Source: Methanolinea sp. (GTDB taxonomy: Archaea > Halobacteriota > Methanomicrobia > Methanomicrobiales > Methanospirillaceae). Taken from it: a DNA stretch of 64,000 bases. The translations under genes were made by a program, and so were the position numbers. The stretch spans positions 1 to 64,000 of the forward strand of contig JADFDO010000011.1 of assembly GCA_018262855.1 (NCBI GenBank). Direction: 5' to 3'. Each line of letters starts with the position of its first letter. Position 1 is the stretch's first letter. Under the pieces are notes generated by a model. That model saw nothing but the letters and a program-made list of their open reading frames with translations, was not told the origin of the DNA and did no database searches. This document shows, in pieces, positions 36,547-45,184 of the stretch.

Positions 36547-37296
36547 ATGCTCACGTTTATCGGCCTTGGTCTCTACGACCACAGGGATGTCTCGGTGAAA
36601 GGCCTTGAATACATCAGGCAGGCATCCCGGGTATTCCTTGAAGGATATACCTCTCACATGAAGGGAACTACCCTTGAAGAGATGCAGACCTTCTTTGGAA
36701 ATGCCATCACGCTCCTTACAAGGGAGGATGTGGAACAGAACCCCGGCGAGATTCTCGATGCTGCATCACGGGGCAACGTGGCATTTCTCACCGGGGGAGA
36801 CCCGATGGTCTCGACTACCCATGCAGACCTCCGGATCAGGGCAAAGGAACGGGGGATCGAGACCGCAATCATCCACGGGGCCTCGATATCCAGTGCCGTC
36901 TGCGGCCTGACCGGCCTCCAGAACTACCGATTTGGAAAATCCTGTTCGCTGCCGTTCCCTGCAAAGAACTGGTTTCCCATCACTCCCATAGAGGTGATTC
37001 AAAAGAACCTTGAAGCGGGACTCCATACCCTGGTATACCTTGACATCCAGGAAGACCGGTGCATGACGGTCCCCATCGCCGTGGACCTGCTCGAACGGAT
37101 GGCACAAACTGCCGGGATCTCCATACCCTGTTATATTGGTGTGGCACGAGCAGGATCCATGAATCCCGTGGTGTCTGCCGGAACTGCAGAGAAGGTCCGC
37201 GCCACCGAGTTCGGACCCCCTCTGCATATCCTCGTCGTGCCGGGTCCACTGCATGTCATGGAACGGGAATATCTTACGATCTTCGGGGGATTGTGA
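36547..37296 (+). CDS. dphB: Diphthine synthase
   Basis: This 249-residue SAM-dependent methyltransferase (Dph5/DphB) trimethylates the modified histidine of elongation factor 2 during diphthamide synthesis. Tetrapyrrole-methylase-like motifs are seen: [20 protein letters not shown] at the N-terminus, [40 protein letters not shown] and [13 protein letters not shown]. It occurs only in archaea and eukaryotes. Its stop overlaps the GTG of the DUF357 gene. Confidence 0.95.
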   Translation: MLTFIGLGLYDHRDVSVKGLEYIRQASRVFLEGYTSHMKGTTLEEMQTFFGNAITLLTREDVEQNPGEILDAASRGNVAFLTGGDPMVSTTHADLRIRAKERGIETAIIHGASISSAVCGLTGLQNYRFGKSCSLPFPAKNWFPITPIEVIQKNLEAGLHTLVYLDIQEDRCMTVPIAVDLLERMAQTAGISIPCYIGVARAGSMNPVVSAGTAEKVRATEFGPPLHILVVPGPLHVMEREYLTIFGGL

Positions 37297-37865
37297 CCGT
37301 GCAGCACTGGAAGTGCGAGCTGGAGTCCCGGCTCCAGGATCTTGTCATTTCAGTCCCGCCCTCATCGATCCTCGATCATCTCGCAGATGACCTTGGCGGA
37401 ATGGCACGCTCATACCTCTCTGACGGGGACCATTTCCTCTCGTCAGGAGATCCCGTGAACGCCCTCGCCTCCTGGGCCTACGCACTTGGCTGGATCGATG
37501 CCGGGGCCTCTCTTGGCGTGTTCACGACCAGGGTGCGTGATCCGGGATGGATCTTTTCGCACATTCACCCGTTTCCAGGGTTCGAGTCTTTTCTCCGGGA
37601 GAAAACTGCGAGATACCATGCCCTCCTCCACTCGGCTATCCAGTCCGTGGTCCCGTCACCCGAACCTGATACCGTGATGCATGACGCAGCAGCACGATTT
37701 CTCGCGGCATCCGTGGTCTCAAGGGAGTACGGGAGATATTTCTGCACGCTGGGAAGACTGGACAACGCCCTTGGATCCTTCAGCTACGGACATGCATGGC
37801 TTGACAGCGGAGTCCGGGCCGGCCTCTTCCGGGTGGCAGGGAAAAGAGAGATCTTCACCCTCTGA
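37293..37865 (+). CDS. DUF357 domain protein
   Basis: This 190-residue protein has two similar helical segments: [28 protein letters not shown] in the first half and [24 protein letters not shown] in the second. The first matches archaeal DUF357, a helical domain often encoded next to RNA-processing or translation genes. The GTG at 37293 overlaps the dphB stop by four bases, so coupling is likely; the longer upstream frame only shadows dphB. The two halves look like an internal duplication. No function is known. Confidence 0.75.
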   Translation: MTVQHWKCELESRLQDLVISVPPSSILDHLADDLGGMARSYLSDGDHFLSSGDPVNALASWAYALGWIDAGASLGVFTTRVRDPGWIFSHIHPFPGFESFLREKTARYHALLHSAIQSVVPSPEPDTVMHDAAARFLAASVVSREYGRYFCTLGRLDNALGSFSYGHAWLDSGVRAGLFRVAGKREIFTL

Positions 37866-37960
37866 AAAAACCCGGTTGATACCTTTCATCTCCTCACAAC
37901 GTATATTTGTAAAGGCACAGATAGTACTCAGTTAGTACCATTTTTCGATAGGCAGGTATC

Positions 37961-38998
37961 ATGAAGAAGAGTGAGAAGCGATGGTTGTGGATATCACTCG
38001 GCTTCTCTCTCATCGTCCTGGTTGCAATCCTCTTCTTCACGATCGATGCATCCACGTTCACGCTGCTCAAAAACACCGATCCCACCTTCTTCATCCTGGC
38101 CCTCCTTCTCCATATCCTTGCTCTCGCATTCTGGGGACTCCGGATCAAGTTCATGAGCTGGGGACTCGGATACCGCGTCCCTTTCCTGCATTGTTTCAAC
38201 CTTGTCCTGGCAAACCTCCTCGTTGCTGCGATTACGCCTTCCCAGGCAGGAGGAGAGCCCGTCAGGATCCATGAGCTCTACAAGGCAGGAGTCAAGGTCG
38301 GCGACGCTACTGCGATCGTGATCACCGAGCGAATTCTTGATGGATTTGTGCTCGGCCTCGGGGGGGCATTCTTCATGCTGGTGCTCGGAAGTATCTGGCA
38401 GCAGTTGGGATCCATTTACAGCTACTTCATGTACGCATCCTGGATCATGATCACCGGGATTGTCGTAATCTTCCTGTATTCGGTCAAAAATCCCGATATC
38501 CTGAAGAAATTCCTTCTGCGGATTGTGAGGTATGTGGCAAAATTCATGGGAAAGACGAGGATGGAGAAGTACGAACAGGCGGTTGACAGGGAGGTCGATA
38601 ATTTCCACAATACGCTTGCCATGTTTATCATCCAGGGGAAGAAAGGCCTTTTTCTGGGTCTTGTCTGCACCGCTGCATTCTGGTTCCTGGAGAGCGTGAT
38701 CGTATCCCTCATTCTCATAGGACTTGGACAGCCCCCGATCTATGTTGAATCCCTGGTCATCCAGCTGATCATCGCGGTCATCATGATGATCCCCCTAACC
38801 CCGGGGGGCTCAGGGATTGCCGAGATCCTGTTCACCTCAATGTACAGCATTTTCATCCCGACCTCCCTGATTGGGATCGTGGTCGTGCTGTGGAGAAGCA
38901 TCCTCTTTTACTCAAATATCTTCCTGGGACTCCTGGGAAGCCTCGTTATCGTCCGCAGGGAAGCAAAGGGCGAAGTACAGGAGATACCGGAGTCTTAA
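37961..38998 (+). CDS. Flippase-like membrane protein (UPF0104/AglD family)
   Basis: This 345-residue protein has about eight membrane helices and the lysylphosphatidylglycerol synthase-type transmembrane fold. Landmarks are AFWGLRIKFMSWGLGY, NLLVAAITPSQAGGEPVRIHELYKAG, ITERILDGFVLGLGG and LTPGGSGIAEILFTSMYS. In archaea this family includes AglD-like proteins tied to lipid-linked sugar translocation or transfer. Together with the GT2 enzyme and cis-prenyltransferase it may serve surface glycosylation. The substrate is unknown. Confidence 0.85.
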   Translation: MKKSEKRWLWISLGFSLIVLVAILFFTIDASTFTLLKNTDPTFFILALLLHILALAFWGLRIKFMSWGLGYRVPFLHCFNLVLANLLVAAITPSQAGGEPVRIHELYKAGVKVGDATAIVITERILDGFVLGLGGAFFMLVLGSIWQQLGSIYSYFMYASWIMITGIVVIFLYSVKNPDILKKFLLRIVRYVAKFMGKTRMEKYEQAVDREVDNFHNTLAMFIIQGKKGLFLGLVCTAAFWFLESVIVSLILIGLGQPPIYVESLVIQLIIAVIMMIPLTPGGSGIAEILFTSMYSIFIPTSLIGIVVVLWRSILFYSNIFLGLLGSLVIVRREAKGEVQEIPES

Positions 38999-39054
38999 GA
39001 AAGTCCCGGGACGGTTGCCGCAACCCCCCGGGATCGTCAACCGGAAAGAAGCAT

Positions 39055-40977
39055 TCAGGTATTCTGCTCGAACCGGCATTTCCCCCTTGGGACCACTATC
39101 TCGAACCGTGCTCCCTTTCCGGGCTCACCTGTCTCGCGGAGCGTGATGCCGGTGATGTCGAGGATCTGGCGGGAGATGGCGAGCCCAAGTCCCGTATTCT
39201 TCCCGAACCCTCGTTGGAAGATCTTCTCTTTTTCATCCGCGGGGATCCCTACTCCATCGTCTTCGCAGACGAGGATATGATCCCTGTCGCGTTCTTCAAC
39301 AGAAAAACGGATGGTCGTGATGGTCTTCCCATACCGTACTGCGTTATCGATCAGGTTAAAAATGACTTTGTAGATGAGCGGGTCGGCATACACTTCCCCA
39401 CTGGAGGGGAGCTCATTCTTCACGACAATGTTCCCGAGCTCGGCCTCTTTTTTCGCAGTCTCGACAAGGTTCCGGCAGTTCTGCCATGATGGTGCCGAGA
39501 CCCCGATATTTTCGTATTCCTTCGTAAACTCGATCATGGTGGAGATTCTCTGGGCAGACTCCACGACGTTCTGGTAATACTCCTGGTATTTGGGGCCTTT
39601 CGCCAGATCGTCAAGGAAGGAGAGATATCCCTTCATGACCTGGAGCTGGTTATTAATATCATGCCGGGTGATGCCGGAGAGAAGGTTGAGCTTCTCGTTT
39701 GCATGGCGAAGCGCTTCTTCGAGCCTCTTCTGCTCGGTGATGTCCTGGTTGGCTCCATGGAGCTTGACGGTCTTCCCCTCATTATCAACGACGACACCTA
39801 CACGAACAATCAGGTTCCGGATCTCTCCATCCCGCCGGATAATCCGGTGTTCCATCTGGAACTCATAATCCGGGTTATTCGATGCTGGTTTTGTAGAGAA
39901 TACCCTGGTAACCGCATCACGGTCATCAGGGTGAACAAATTCCTGGTTGTACCGATCAGGTGCCATCAGGTAGCCCCCTTCCCGGCCGGCAGAAGTGCGA
40001 TATAATTCGTAGAAACGGTCATTGAACCGGAAAAGACCGGTGCTCGTATCAAACTCCCAGTTCACCAGATTCGCAAGACCCATCGCCTTGGCAAGCATGT
40101 ACCGGTTCTGCTGGAGTTCGCGTTCTATCTGGGAACGCTCGATCTCTGCGCCAGCTTTCACCGCGATGATCGCCATGATCTCTTCGACTGACGGCGATGA
40201 GGCGAATGGGTTTCTGAAAAGCGCACAGAGGATCCCGATAACCTTCCCTTCGGAATTTTTTAAAGGCGTCCCTATGTAGCCTCTGATATTCAGTTCGACA
40301 AGATCCTTGCTCTCCGGGAAGAGGTTGACCGCATCATCAGGGTAGTTGCAGTATCCCTTCTCCGTGACATTCTCACACGGTGTGCCTATGAGGGAGTAGG
40401 TAAACCCGGTGACCTCTTTTCCGTCAAGCTGCATGGAGAGGACATTGACCGTCTCGCAATCATCCTGGATCTCCCCTACCATGACACAATCTGCCGAGAG
40501 CCATTGACTGATGCTCTCTGCAATTTTCCGGAGAGAAGAGAGGCCGGTGATTCCCACCATGCTCCTGACAATCGCCTGATGTGCCGATTTTGAGGTCGTC
40601 TGCTCGGTGATGTCATGGATGATACCCTGGGTCCCCACGATTGTTCCCAGGGAATTGCGGATCGGTGACATACTCTGGGTATTCCACCGCCAGGAACCGT
40701 CCTTATGCCGTATCCGGAACTGGATCCCCCGTGTATTTTTTCCCGTCGAGAGGGTCTGGAAAAAAGACTCGCGGTTTTTTTGGAAATCATCGGGATGGAT
40801 GAACTCACCCGCTGATACACCTATGACTTCTCCGGGATCGTACCCGAGCATTCTCGTGCAGTTCGGGGAGATGTAGGAGAAGAGCCCTTCAGGGTTGAGT
40901 ACAAAGATGATCTCATCCGCATTCTCGACAAATTGCGCGAAGTCCGGAAGATCGCGGTACTGGTCATTCATAGACAT
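39055..40977 (-). CDS. PAS-GAF-PAS sensor histidine kinase
   Basis: This 640-residue soluble kinase has PAS 1 (~10-125: EIIFVLNPEGLFSYISPNCTRMLG), a GAF domain (~140-285), PAS 2 (~300-425), an H box GITRHDINNQLQVM with His439 and an ATPase domain (~520-635: NLIDNAVRYG, CEDDGVGIPADEKEKIFQRGFGKNTGLGLAI). All catalytic motifs are intact, unlike the related regulator at 27647. No response regulator lies next to it. It could sense redox or a small ligand. Confidence 0.92.
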   Translation of the reverse strand: MSMNDQYRDLPDFAQFVENADEIIFVLNPEGLFSYISPNCTRMLGYDPGEVIGVSAGEFIHPDDFQKNRESFFQTLSTGKNTRGIQFRIRHKDGSWRWNTQSMSPIRNSLGTIVGTQGIIHDITEQTTSKSAHQAIVRSMVGITGLSSLRKIAESISQWLSADCVMVGEIQDDCETVNVLSMQLDGKEVTGFTYSLIGTPCENVTEKGYCNYPDDAVNLFPESKDLVELNIRGYIGTPLKNSEGKVIGILCALFRNPFASSPSVEEIMAIIAVKAGAEIERSQIERELQQNRYMLAKAMGLANLVNWEFDTSTGLFRFNDRFYELYRTSAGREGGYLMAPDRYNQEFVHPDDRDAVTRVFSTKPASNNPDYEFQMEHRIIRRDGEIRNLIVRVGVVVDNEGKTVKLHGANQDITEQKRLEEALRHANEKLNLLSGITRHDINNQLQVMKGYLSFLDDLAKGPKYQEYYQNVVESAQRISTMIEFTKEYENIGVSAPSWQNCRNLVETAKKEAELGNIVVKNELPSSGEVYADPLIYKVIFNLIDNAVRYGKTITTIRFSVEERDRDHILVCEDDGVGIPADEKEKIFQRGFGKNTGLGLAISRQILDITGITLRETGEPGKGARFEIVVPRGKCRFEQNT

Positions 40978-41251
40978 TCCAACCCTTCACCAACCACGCA
41001 GGTGTCGCCTCACGTCATTGATTCGTATAACGGTTTCAGTTACTTTATCTCAGCTCGTCATATGAAAAAACATAGTTTTGCGGCAAAAAAATGCAAAATG
41101 AATAGGAACGCATGCAAGGTCAGGACAAGCCCCCCATGGTGATTCCAAAGGTTATATGGAATTATTCCGATGCCACACGATGACTGCCATATCGTTCGCA
41201 GTCAAGGGAATGTTAAAACATATTGCCGCAAAACCAGTCACCTGAAAGATC

Positions 41252-41974
41252 ATGAACCAGAGATACCGTCTCATAACTGCTGTCCTGCTCCTGATTGCCC
41301 TTTTGGTATTAGGAACTGTATCGGCAGCTGAAACAGATACTGACAACACGATCGTGGCATCCGGGACCGGATCGGTCATTGGGACACCCGATCGTGCGCA
41401 GATCTCGCTCGCAGTCGAGACCGAGAACCAGAACGTGAAGGCAGCGCAGGCCGAGAATGCGGCCCGGATGACGAAGGTGATGGATGCCCTGATCGCCGCA
41501 GGTATTCCGAAGGAGGCGCTCAAGACAACCGGGTACAACATCTATCCTGTCTACGAGGATACCAAGATCTACGGCCTGCAGAAAGTGAAGACCTATCGTG
41601 TGACGAACACCCTTACAGTCACGCTCCACGATGTCTCCCGCACTGGCGAGGTGATCGATATCGGTGTCGCCGAGGGAATCAACCAGGCGAGTTCCATCCA
41701 GTTCTTCCTCTCTGACGAACAGTCACAGGTGCTCCGGACGGAAGCGCTGAAGGAAGCGAGTGAACGGGCTTCCGCGGATGCCCGGACCGTTGCGGGGGCA
41801 CTCGGTGTCAGTTTAAAGTCGGTGAAGTCGGCCCAGATCAGCGGGGGCTACTCCCCGGTCCGGTACCAGAACTACGCCATGGCAGAATCGGTGGGGGGCG
41901 GGGTCTCGACACCGATCGAGGCTGGCGATATCACGGTGACCGCAACGGTGACGGTGACGTACCTGATCGGGTGA
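41252..41974 (+). CDS. Secreted SIMPL domain protein (DUF541), copy 1
   Basis: This 240-residue protein has a signal peptide (~1-27) and a SIMPL domain: VASGTGSVIGTPDRAQISLAVETEN, TGYNIYPVYED, VKTYRVTNTLTVTL, GEVIDIGVAEGINQASSI and ERASADARTVAGALGVSL. A close paralogue is at 44093 on the other strand. SIMPL proteins are periplasmic or surface proteins of unclear function in oxidative stress or membranes. There is no operon partner. Confidence 0.88.
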   Translation: MNQRYRLITAVLLLIALLVLGTVSAAETDTDNTIVASGTGSVIGTPDRAQISLAVETENQNVKAAQAENAARMTKVMDALIAAGIPKEALKTTGYNIYPVYEDTKIYGLQKVKTYRVTNTLTVTLHDVSRTGEVIDIGVAEGINQASSIQFFLSDEQSQVLRTEALKEASERASADARTVAGALGVSLKSVKSAQISGGYSPVRYQNYAMAESVGGGVSTPIEAGDITVTATVTVTYLIG

Positions 41975-42339
41975 ACCATTCCGGATCGTGTGAAGGCTCA
42001 GGTGAACTGTTCGTTCCCTGGTCAGGCCCGATATGATGGATAGTGTTTCAGCTATCCCCCGAATTTTTCATTTTCCGGACTTGCCAGGATTGAAAAGATC
42101 ATTGGCAATGATACACCCCGAAATGTTCTCTCTCCTTCGTGTGAGAACCGGCAGTATATCCCGGAGCGGGACCTTGTCTCTCCGGTGCCAGACTGACATG
42201 GATGAATCGCTCCTGCATGATACCAAGCATTGAGTATCTCGCCATTTTTTCCATAATACCAGGAATTCCCGGGATATCCTGCTTGACCTGAAAGGAACAA
42301 ACACTTAAGTCCACCCCGGGCAATCCATTCTTGCGACCC
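41975..42339. other. 365 bp gene-free stretch
   Basis: I find no convincing gene here. A 66-codon ORF at 42033-42233 lacks family similarity or a good ribosome binding site. The last 60 bp before the DUF151 gene are AT-rich in part (CAAACACTTAAGTCC) and may hold its promoter. Confidence 0.4.
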
Positions 42340-42795
42340 ATGGATCCTCTGCAGTGCTCGGTCAAGGGTGTGTTTATGGCGGTCGGACCTCTCGGTGCAT
42401 CCCCGGCTGTTATCCTCTCTCTCGATAATACGGAGAACTGCCTTCCTATCTATATCGGGCTCTGGGAGGCTATCTCGATCCGGAACGCCCTCAAGCAGGA
42501 GATCCCGCCCCGCCCGCTGACCCACGATCTCTTCGTTGATCTGATGAGGTCATTTGACATCGAGCTCAAGGGGCTGGTCATCGATTCCCTTGACGACGGG
42601 GTATATTACGCCCGCCTTATCCTCGAAAAGGACCAGCGCCAGGTGAGCATGGACTGCCGGCCGAGCGACGGCATCGCACTCTCCCTCCGGTACGGAGCGG
42701 ATCTTCTGATCGATCCCGACGTGGCTGCCAGTTCTGCCGTCGAGTTCAAGGACATCGAGGGATTGCAGGATCTCGATGCCTACCTGACAGGATGA
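42340..42795 (+). CDS. Bifunctional nuclease-type DUF151 protein
   Basis: This 151-residue protein matches DUF151, whose plant and bacterial members are reported nucleases acting on RNA and DNA. Landmarks are LGASPAVILSLDNTENCLPIYIGLWEAISI, RPLTHDLFVDLMRSFDIELKGLVIDSL and VSMDCRPSDGIALSLRYGADLLI. ATG 42340 was chosen; an ATG-like start nine bases upstream adds MRP. It is convergent with hisE, ending one base from its stop. The precise role in archaea is unknown. Confidence 0.85.
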   Translation: MDPLQCSVKGVFMAVGPLGASPAVILSLDNTENCLPIYIGLWEAISIRNALKQEIPPRPLTHDLFVDLMRSFDIELKGLVIDSLDDGVYYARLILEKDQRQVSMDCRPSDGIALSLRYGADLLIDPDVAASSAVEFKDIEGLQDLDAYLTG

Positions 42796-43089
42796 TTATC
42801 TCCTTCTTGACTCGAGTTCCCCGAGGACCTCGGAGAATTCTATTCCTGCTGCTTTCAGGCTCACAAGCAGGTGGAACTGGAGATCGGCCGCTTCCATGAC
42901 GATATCCTCCTTCCTCCCGTTCTTGACGGCGATGATATACTCGGTCGATTCTTCGCCAACCTTCTCGAGCACCCTGTCAATTCCCTTGCGGTCGCGGAGG
43001 AGCGAGGAGATATACGATCCCTCCCTTGGATTCGCCACGCGATCGCCGATGACCTCCCAGAGTTCCGAAAGCACATCACGTGCCGGCAT
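42796..43089 (-). CDS. hisE: Phosphoribosyl-ATP pyrophosphohydrolase
   Basis: This 97-residue enzyme hydrolyses phosphoribosyl-ATP to phosphoribosyl-AMP, the second step of histidine synthesis. The MazG-like helical fold has EKVGEESTEYIIAVKNGRKEDIVMEAADLQFHLLV with metal-binding Glu and Asp residues. ATG 43089 was chosen because it gives the normal family length; the longer frame runs through the end of the NusA-like gene. The start lies 14 bases inside that gene, so the two are coupled although functionally unrelated. Confidence 0.92.
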   Translation of the reverse strand: MPARDVLSELWEVIGDRVANPREGSYISSLLRDRKGIDRVLEKVGEESTEYIIAVKNGRKEDIVMEAADLQFHLLVSLKAAGIEFSEVLGELESRRR

Positions 43090-43528
43090 TCTGGCCTCCC
43101 CCGACAATGACATCGCCGATCTCAAGATTGTGATACCGTCGCAGCAGGAGCCGTGCCTTCTCGATGGTGGTCCCTCCCTTCCCGATCGCAATACCAAGAT
43201 CGTTCTTCTGCCTGACCACGATCTTCACCGATCTTTCAGGATCCGGGCCCTCGATCCCTGTCACCTCGGCAGGCTTGAACATGTTAGAGATGAACTGCAC
43301 AAGATCCTCCGAGAATTCAACCATCTCCACTTTTTTACCGAGCACTGACTGGAGTCTCCTGATATTGTCTCCCTTCTTCCCGATAGCGAGCCCCATGTCG
43401 CCCTGCTTGATGACATAAATAACCCGCTCGAACCGCTCGTCAATCATGCAGTCAAGCGCGGTAGCTCTCGTCAGGATGCGTAATTCTTCGATATATCGAC
43501 GTTCTTTAAAACCTATAGTACGATCCAT
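43076..43528 (-). CDS. NusA-like KH-domain transcription factor
   Basis: This 150-residue protein contains two KH RNA-binding domains: YVIKQGDMGLAIGKKGDNIRRLQ and VVRQKNDLGIAIGKGGTTIEKARLLL, each with the GxxG loop. It is the archaeal short form of NusA, lacking the N-terminal polymerase-binding and S1 domains of bacterial NusA. It probably binds nascent RNA. In many archaea the gene lies near RNA polymerase or ribosomal genes, but here it precedes hisE. Confidence 0.9.
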   Translation of the reverse strand: MDRTIGFKERRYIEELRILTRATALDCMIDERFERVIYVIKQGDMGLAIGKKGDNIRRLQSVLGKKVEMVEFSEDLVQFISNMFKPAEVTGIEGPDPERSVKIVVRQKNDLGIAIGKGGTTIEKARLLLRRYHNLEIGDVIVGGGQNAGT

Positions 43529-43682
43529 TCCCCGATCCTTCGTATATGAGTGATTGGTCAGGAATTAAAAACGTTCGGAATGGTTCCTATCCCTCATCCA
43601 TATTTGCAATCCTCAACATGAAGGGAATGAAAATGCATTTCGTTCTCACATATGCCCGTATCTGGTACGATTGGTTTTAAAA

Positions 43683-43982
43683 ATGAGTATAATATCATTA
43701 TTACCCCCAATCTCGCAGGAGAGTCAGGACGAGAATCTGAAGAAAAATGCTTCATGAAAATCAAGGTAAAAAAAAGTACAGGTTCCGGATTTCACATTTG
43801 ATGTGCGATTGACCCCGCCGCCCCCGACGGACGCCCCGGCGACGGTTCAAATTCTTTTTAATTTTTCCAATTAGAGCGAGAAAATCATCTTAAATTCTAA
43901 AAAAAATTAACAAACCTAAATCACTGGCATTACTTGCACGATTTACAAAAATTTTAGGGGCCAGATTGCTACTATACCCTAA
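43683..43982. repeat. ~300 bp MITE-like intergenic element, copy 2
   Basis: Same architecture as copy 1: left end GAGTATAATATCATTATTACC (43685), central GC hairpin in 43805-43850 and right end GCTACTATACCCTA (to about 43981). Left end to hairpin is 120 bp and hairpin to right end motif ~113 bp, against 118 and 117 bp in copy 1. The inner hairpin stem has one changed pair (GGACG for GGGCG). It fills most of the gene-free stretch 43529-44092; nothing else is clear there. Confidence 0.7.
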
Positions 43983-44092
43983 AAAATTCAGATAATTACC
44001 CTTTAGGGAGGTTGATCTCGCATGCGGGATTCGCACCACCCCTTTGACAACAGAACGTAAAGTAAAATTTAAAAAAAAGTGGAATAGTTGGA

Positions 44093-44827
44093 TTAACTGA
44101 TAAGATAGGTGGCAGAGATCTGGGCGCTGATGGTCACCTGGCCTGGTTCAACGGGAGTCGGGGCCGAGGCGACTTTCGCATCCATACCAGCCGAACGTGC
44201 ATTCTCGTAATACACCGGGGGATAGTAGCTCCCGACATTGATCTCCTTGACCCCGGTGATCGTTACCCCTGCTGCGGCAGCAACGATATCTGCATCTGCA
44301 CGAGCTTTCCTGACAGCCTTTCCGAGCACCTCGTTGCGGAGGCTCTGCTCGAGTTCTTCGCTCACCATGAACATGATGCTGTCGACCTGGTTGGCACCTG
44401 CAGCGACCGCGGCATCGATGACCTCACCGGTCTTCGTCACATCGCGGATCGTCACCTGGACGCTGTTTGTGACGCGGTAGGTCTTCACTTTCCTGCCGAA
44501 GATTGAGGAGGTGTCATCGTACACCGGGTAGATTGAATACCCGGATGTCCTGATATCCGCATCGGCGATCCCGACAGCTTTGATTGCCTTTATGACGGCA
44601 TCCATCCTGTCCGCATTCTCGGACTGGGCAACCTTGACATCGGCGTTCTCTGTCTGCACAGAGACCGTGACCTGGGCACGGTCAGGAGTGACTTTCACTT
44701 CTGAGGATCCCGATGTGATGATGACCCGGTCGCTGTTCTCTGCGGCATGGACTCCTGTCACCAGGAGCACCATAGCGATCAGCATGAGGATAACAAGGAA
44801 AGGCTTTTTTGTGTACGACATATCCAT
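44093..44827 (-). CDS. Secreted SIMPL domain protein (DUF541), copy 2
   Basis: This 244-residue paralogue of 41252 has a signal peptide (~5-30) and the same domain motifs: IITSGSSEVKVTPDRAQVTVSV, TSGYSIYPVYDD, KVKTYRVTNSVQVTI, GEVIDAAVAAGANQVDSI and KARADADIVAAAAGVTI. I chose ATG 44827, five bases after GAGG; two GTG codons and an ATG at 44821 are alternatives. The two copies face each other about 2 kb apart, suggesting a duplication. The function is unknown. Confidence 0.88.
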   Translation of the reverse strand: MDMSYTKKPFLVILMLIAMVLLVTGVHAAENSDRVIITSGSSEVKVTPDRAQVTVSVQTENADVKVAQSENADRMDAVIKAIKAVGIADADIRTSGYSIYPVYDDTSSIFGRKVKTYRVTNSVQVTIRDVTKTGEVIDAAVAAGANQVDSIMFMVSEELEQSLRNEVLGKAVRKARADADIVAAAAGVTITGVKEINVGSYYPPVYYENARSAGMDAKVASAPTPVEPGQVTISAQISATYLIS

Positions 44828-45184
44828 CACCACCTCTTTCCGCCCGAAAATTCAAATACCTTTTCTTGATTACGAAAAAAGTCGCAGTGACGGGATTTTT
44901 TATTCGAATAAGGAAGAAAGGACGTCAGTTTCAACCCAAATGACCGGATTCCTGTTATTGAAAAGCATCCAATCCGGGAAAAATCCTGCAATTCGTGTCA
45001 AGAATCCTTTCCGACATATATCACAATGAATATATCATTTCTTCGTTATAACCCAAGTCAGATATAGATCATGAACATCAATCAGGGCATCATACGACAT
45101 TCATCCGAATTGCAGATGTATGCCGGTTGTGTTCTGTGTTTTCCTTCCATTCTTATACAATGAGGGGGGGGGAATTTGAGAGAA
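44828..45184. other. Divergent promoter region between SIMPL copy 2 and the giant surface protein
   Basis: No gene is evident. Several AT-rich TATA-like stretches occur (for example ATTTTTTATTCGAATAAG near 44897 and CATATATCACAATGAATA near 45015), and GGGGGGGG lies about 10 bp before the ATG at 45185. I cannot assign a single promoter. Confidence 0.35.

Noticed and set aside
42033-42233. 66-codon ORF between SIMPL copy 1 and DUF151
   Set aside because: No family similarity, no ribosome binding site and unusual composition.
43090-43197. Longer start for hisE
   Set aside because: The extra codons lie inside the NusA-like gene and add residues not seen in the family; ATG 43089 fits the normal length.
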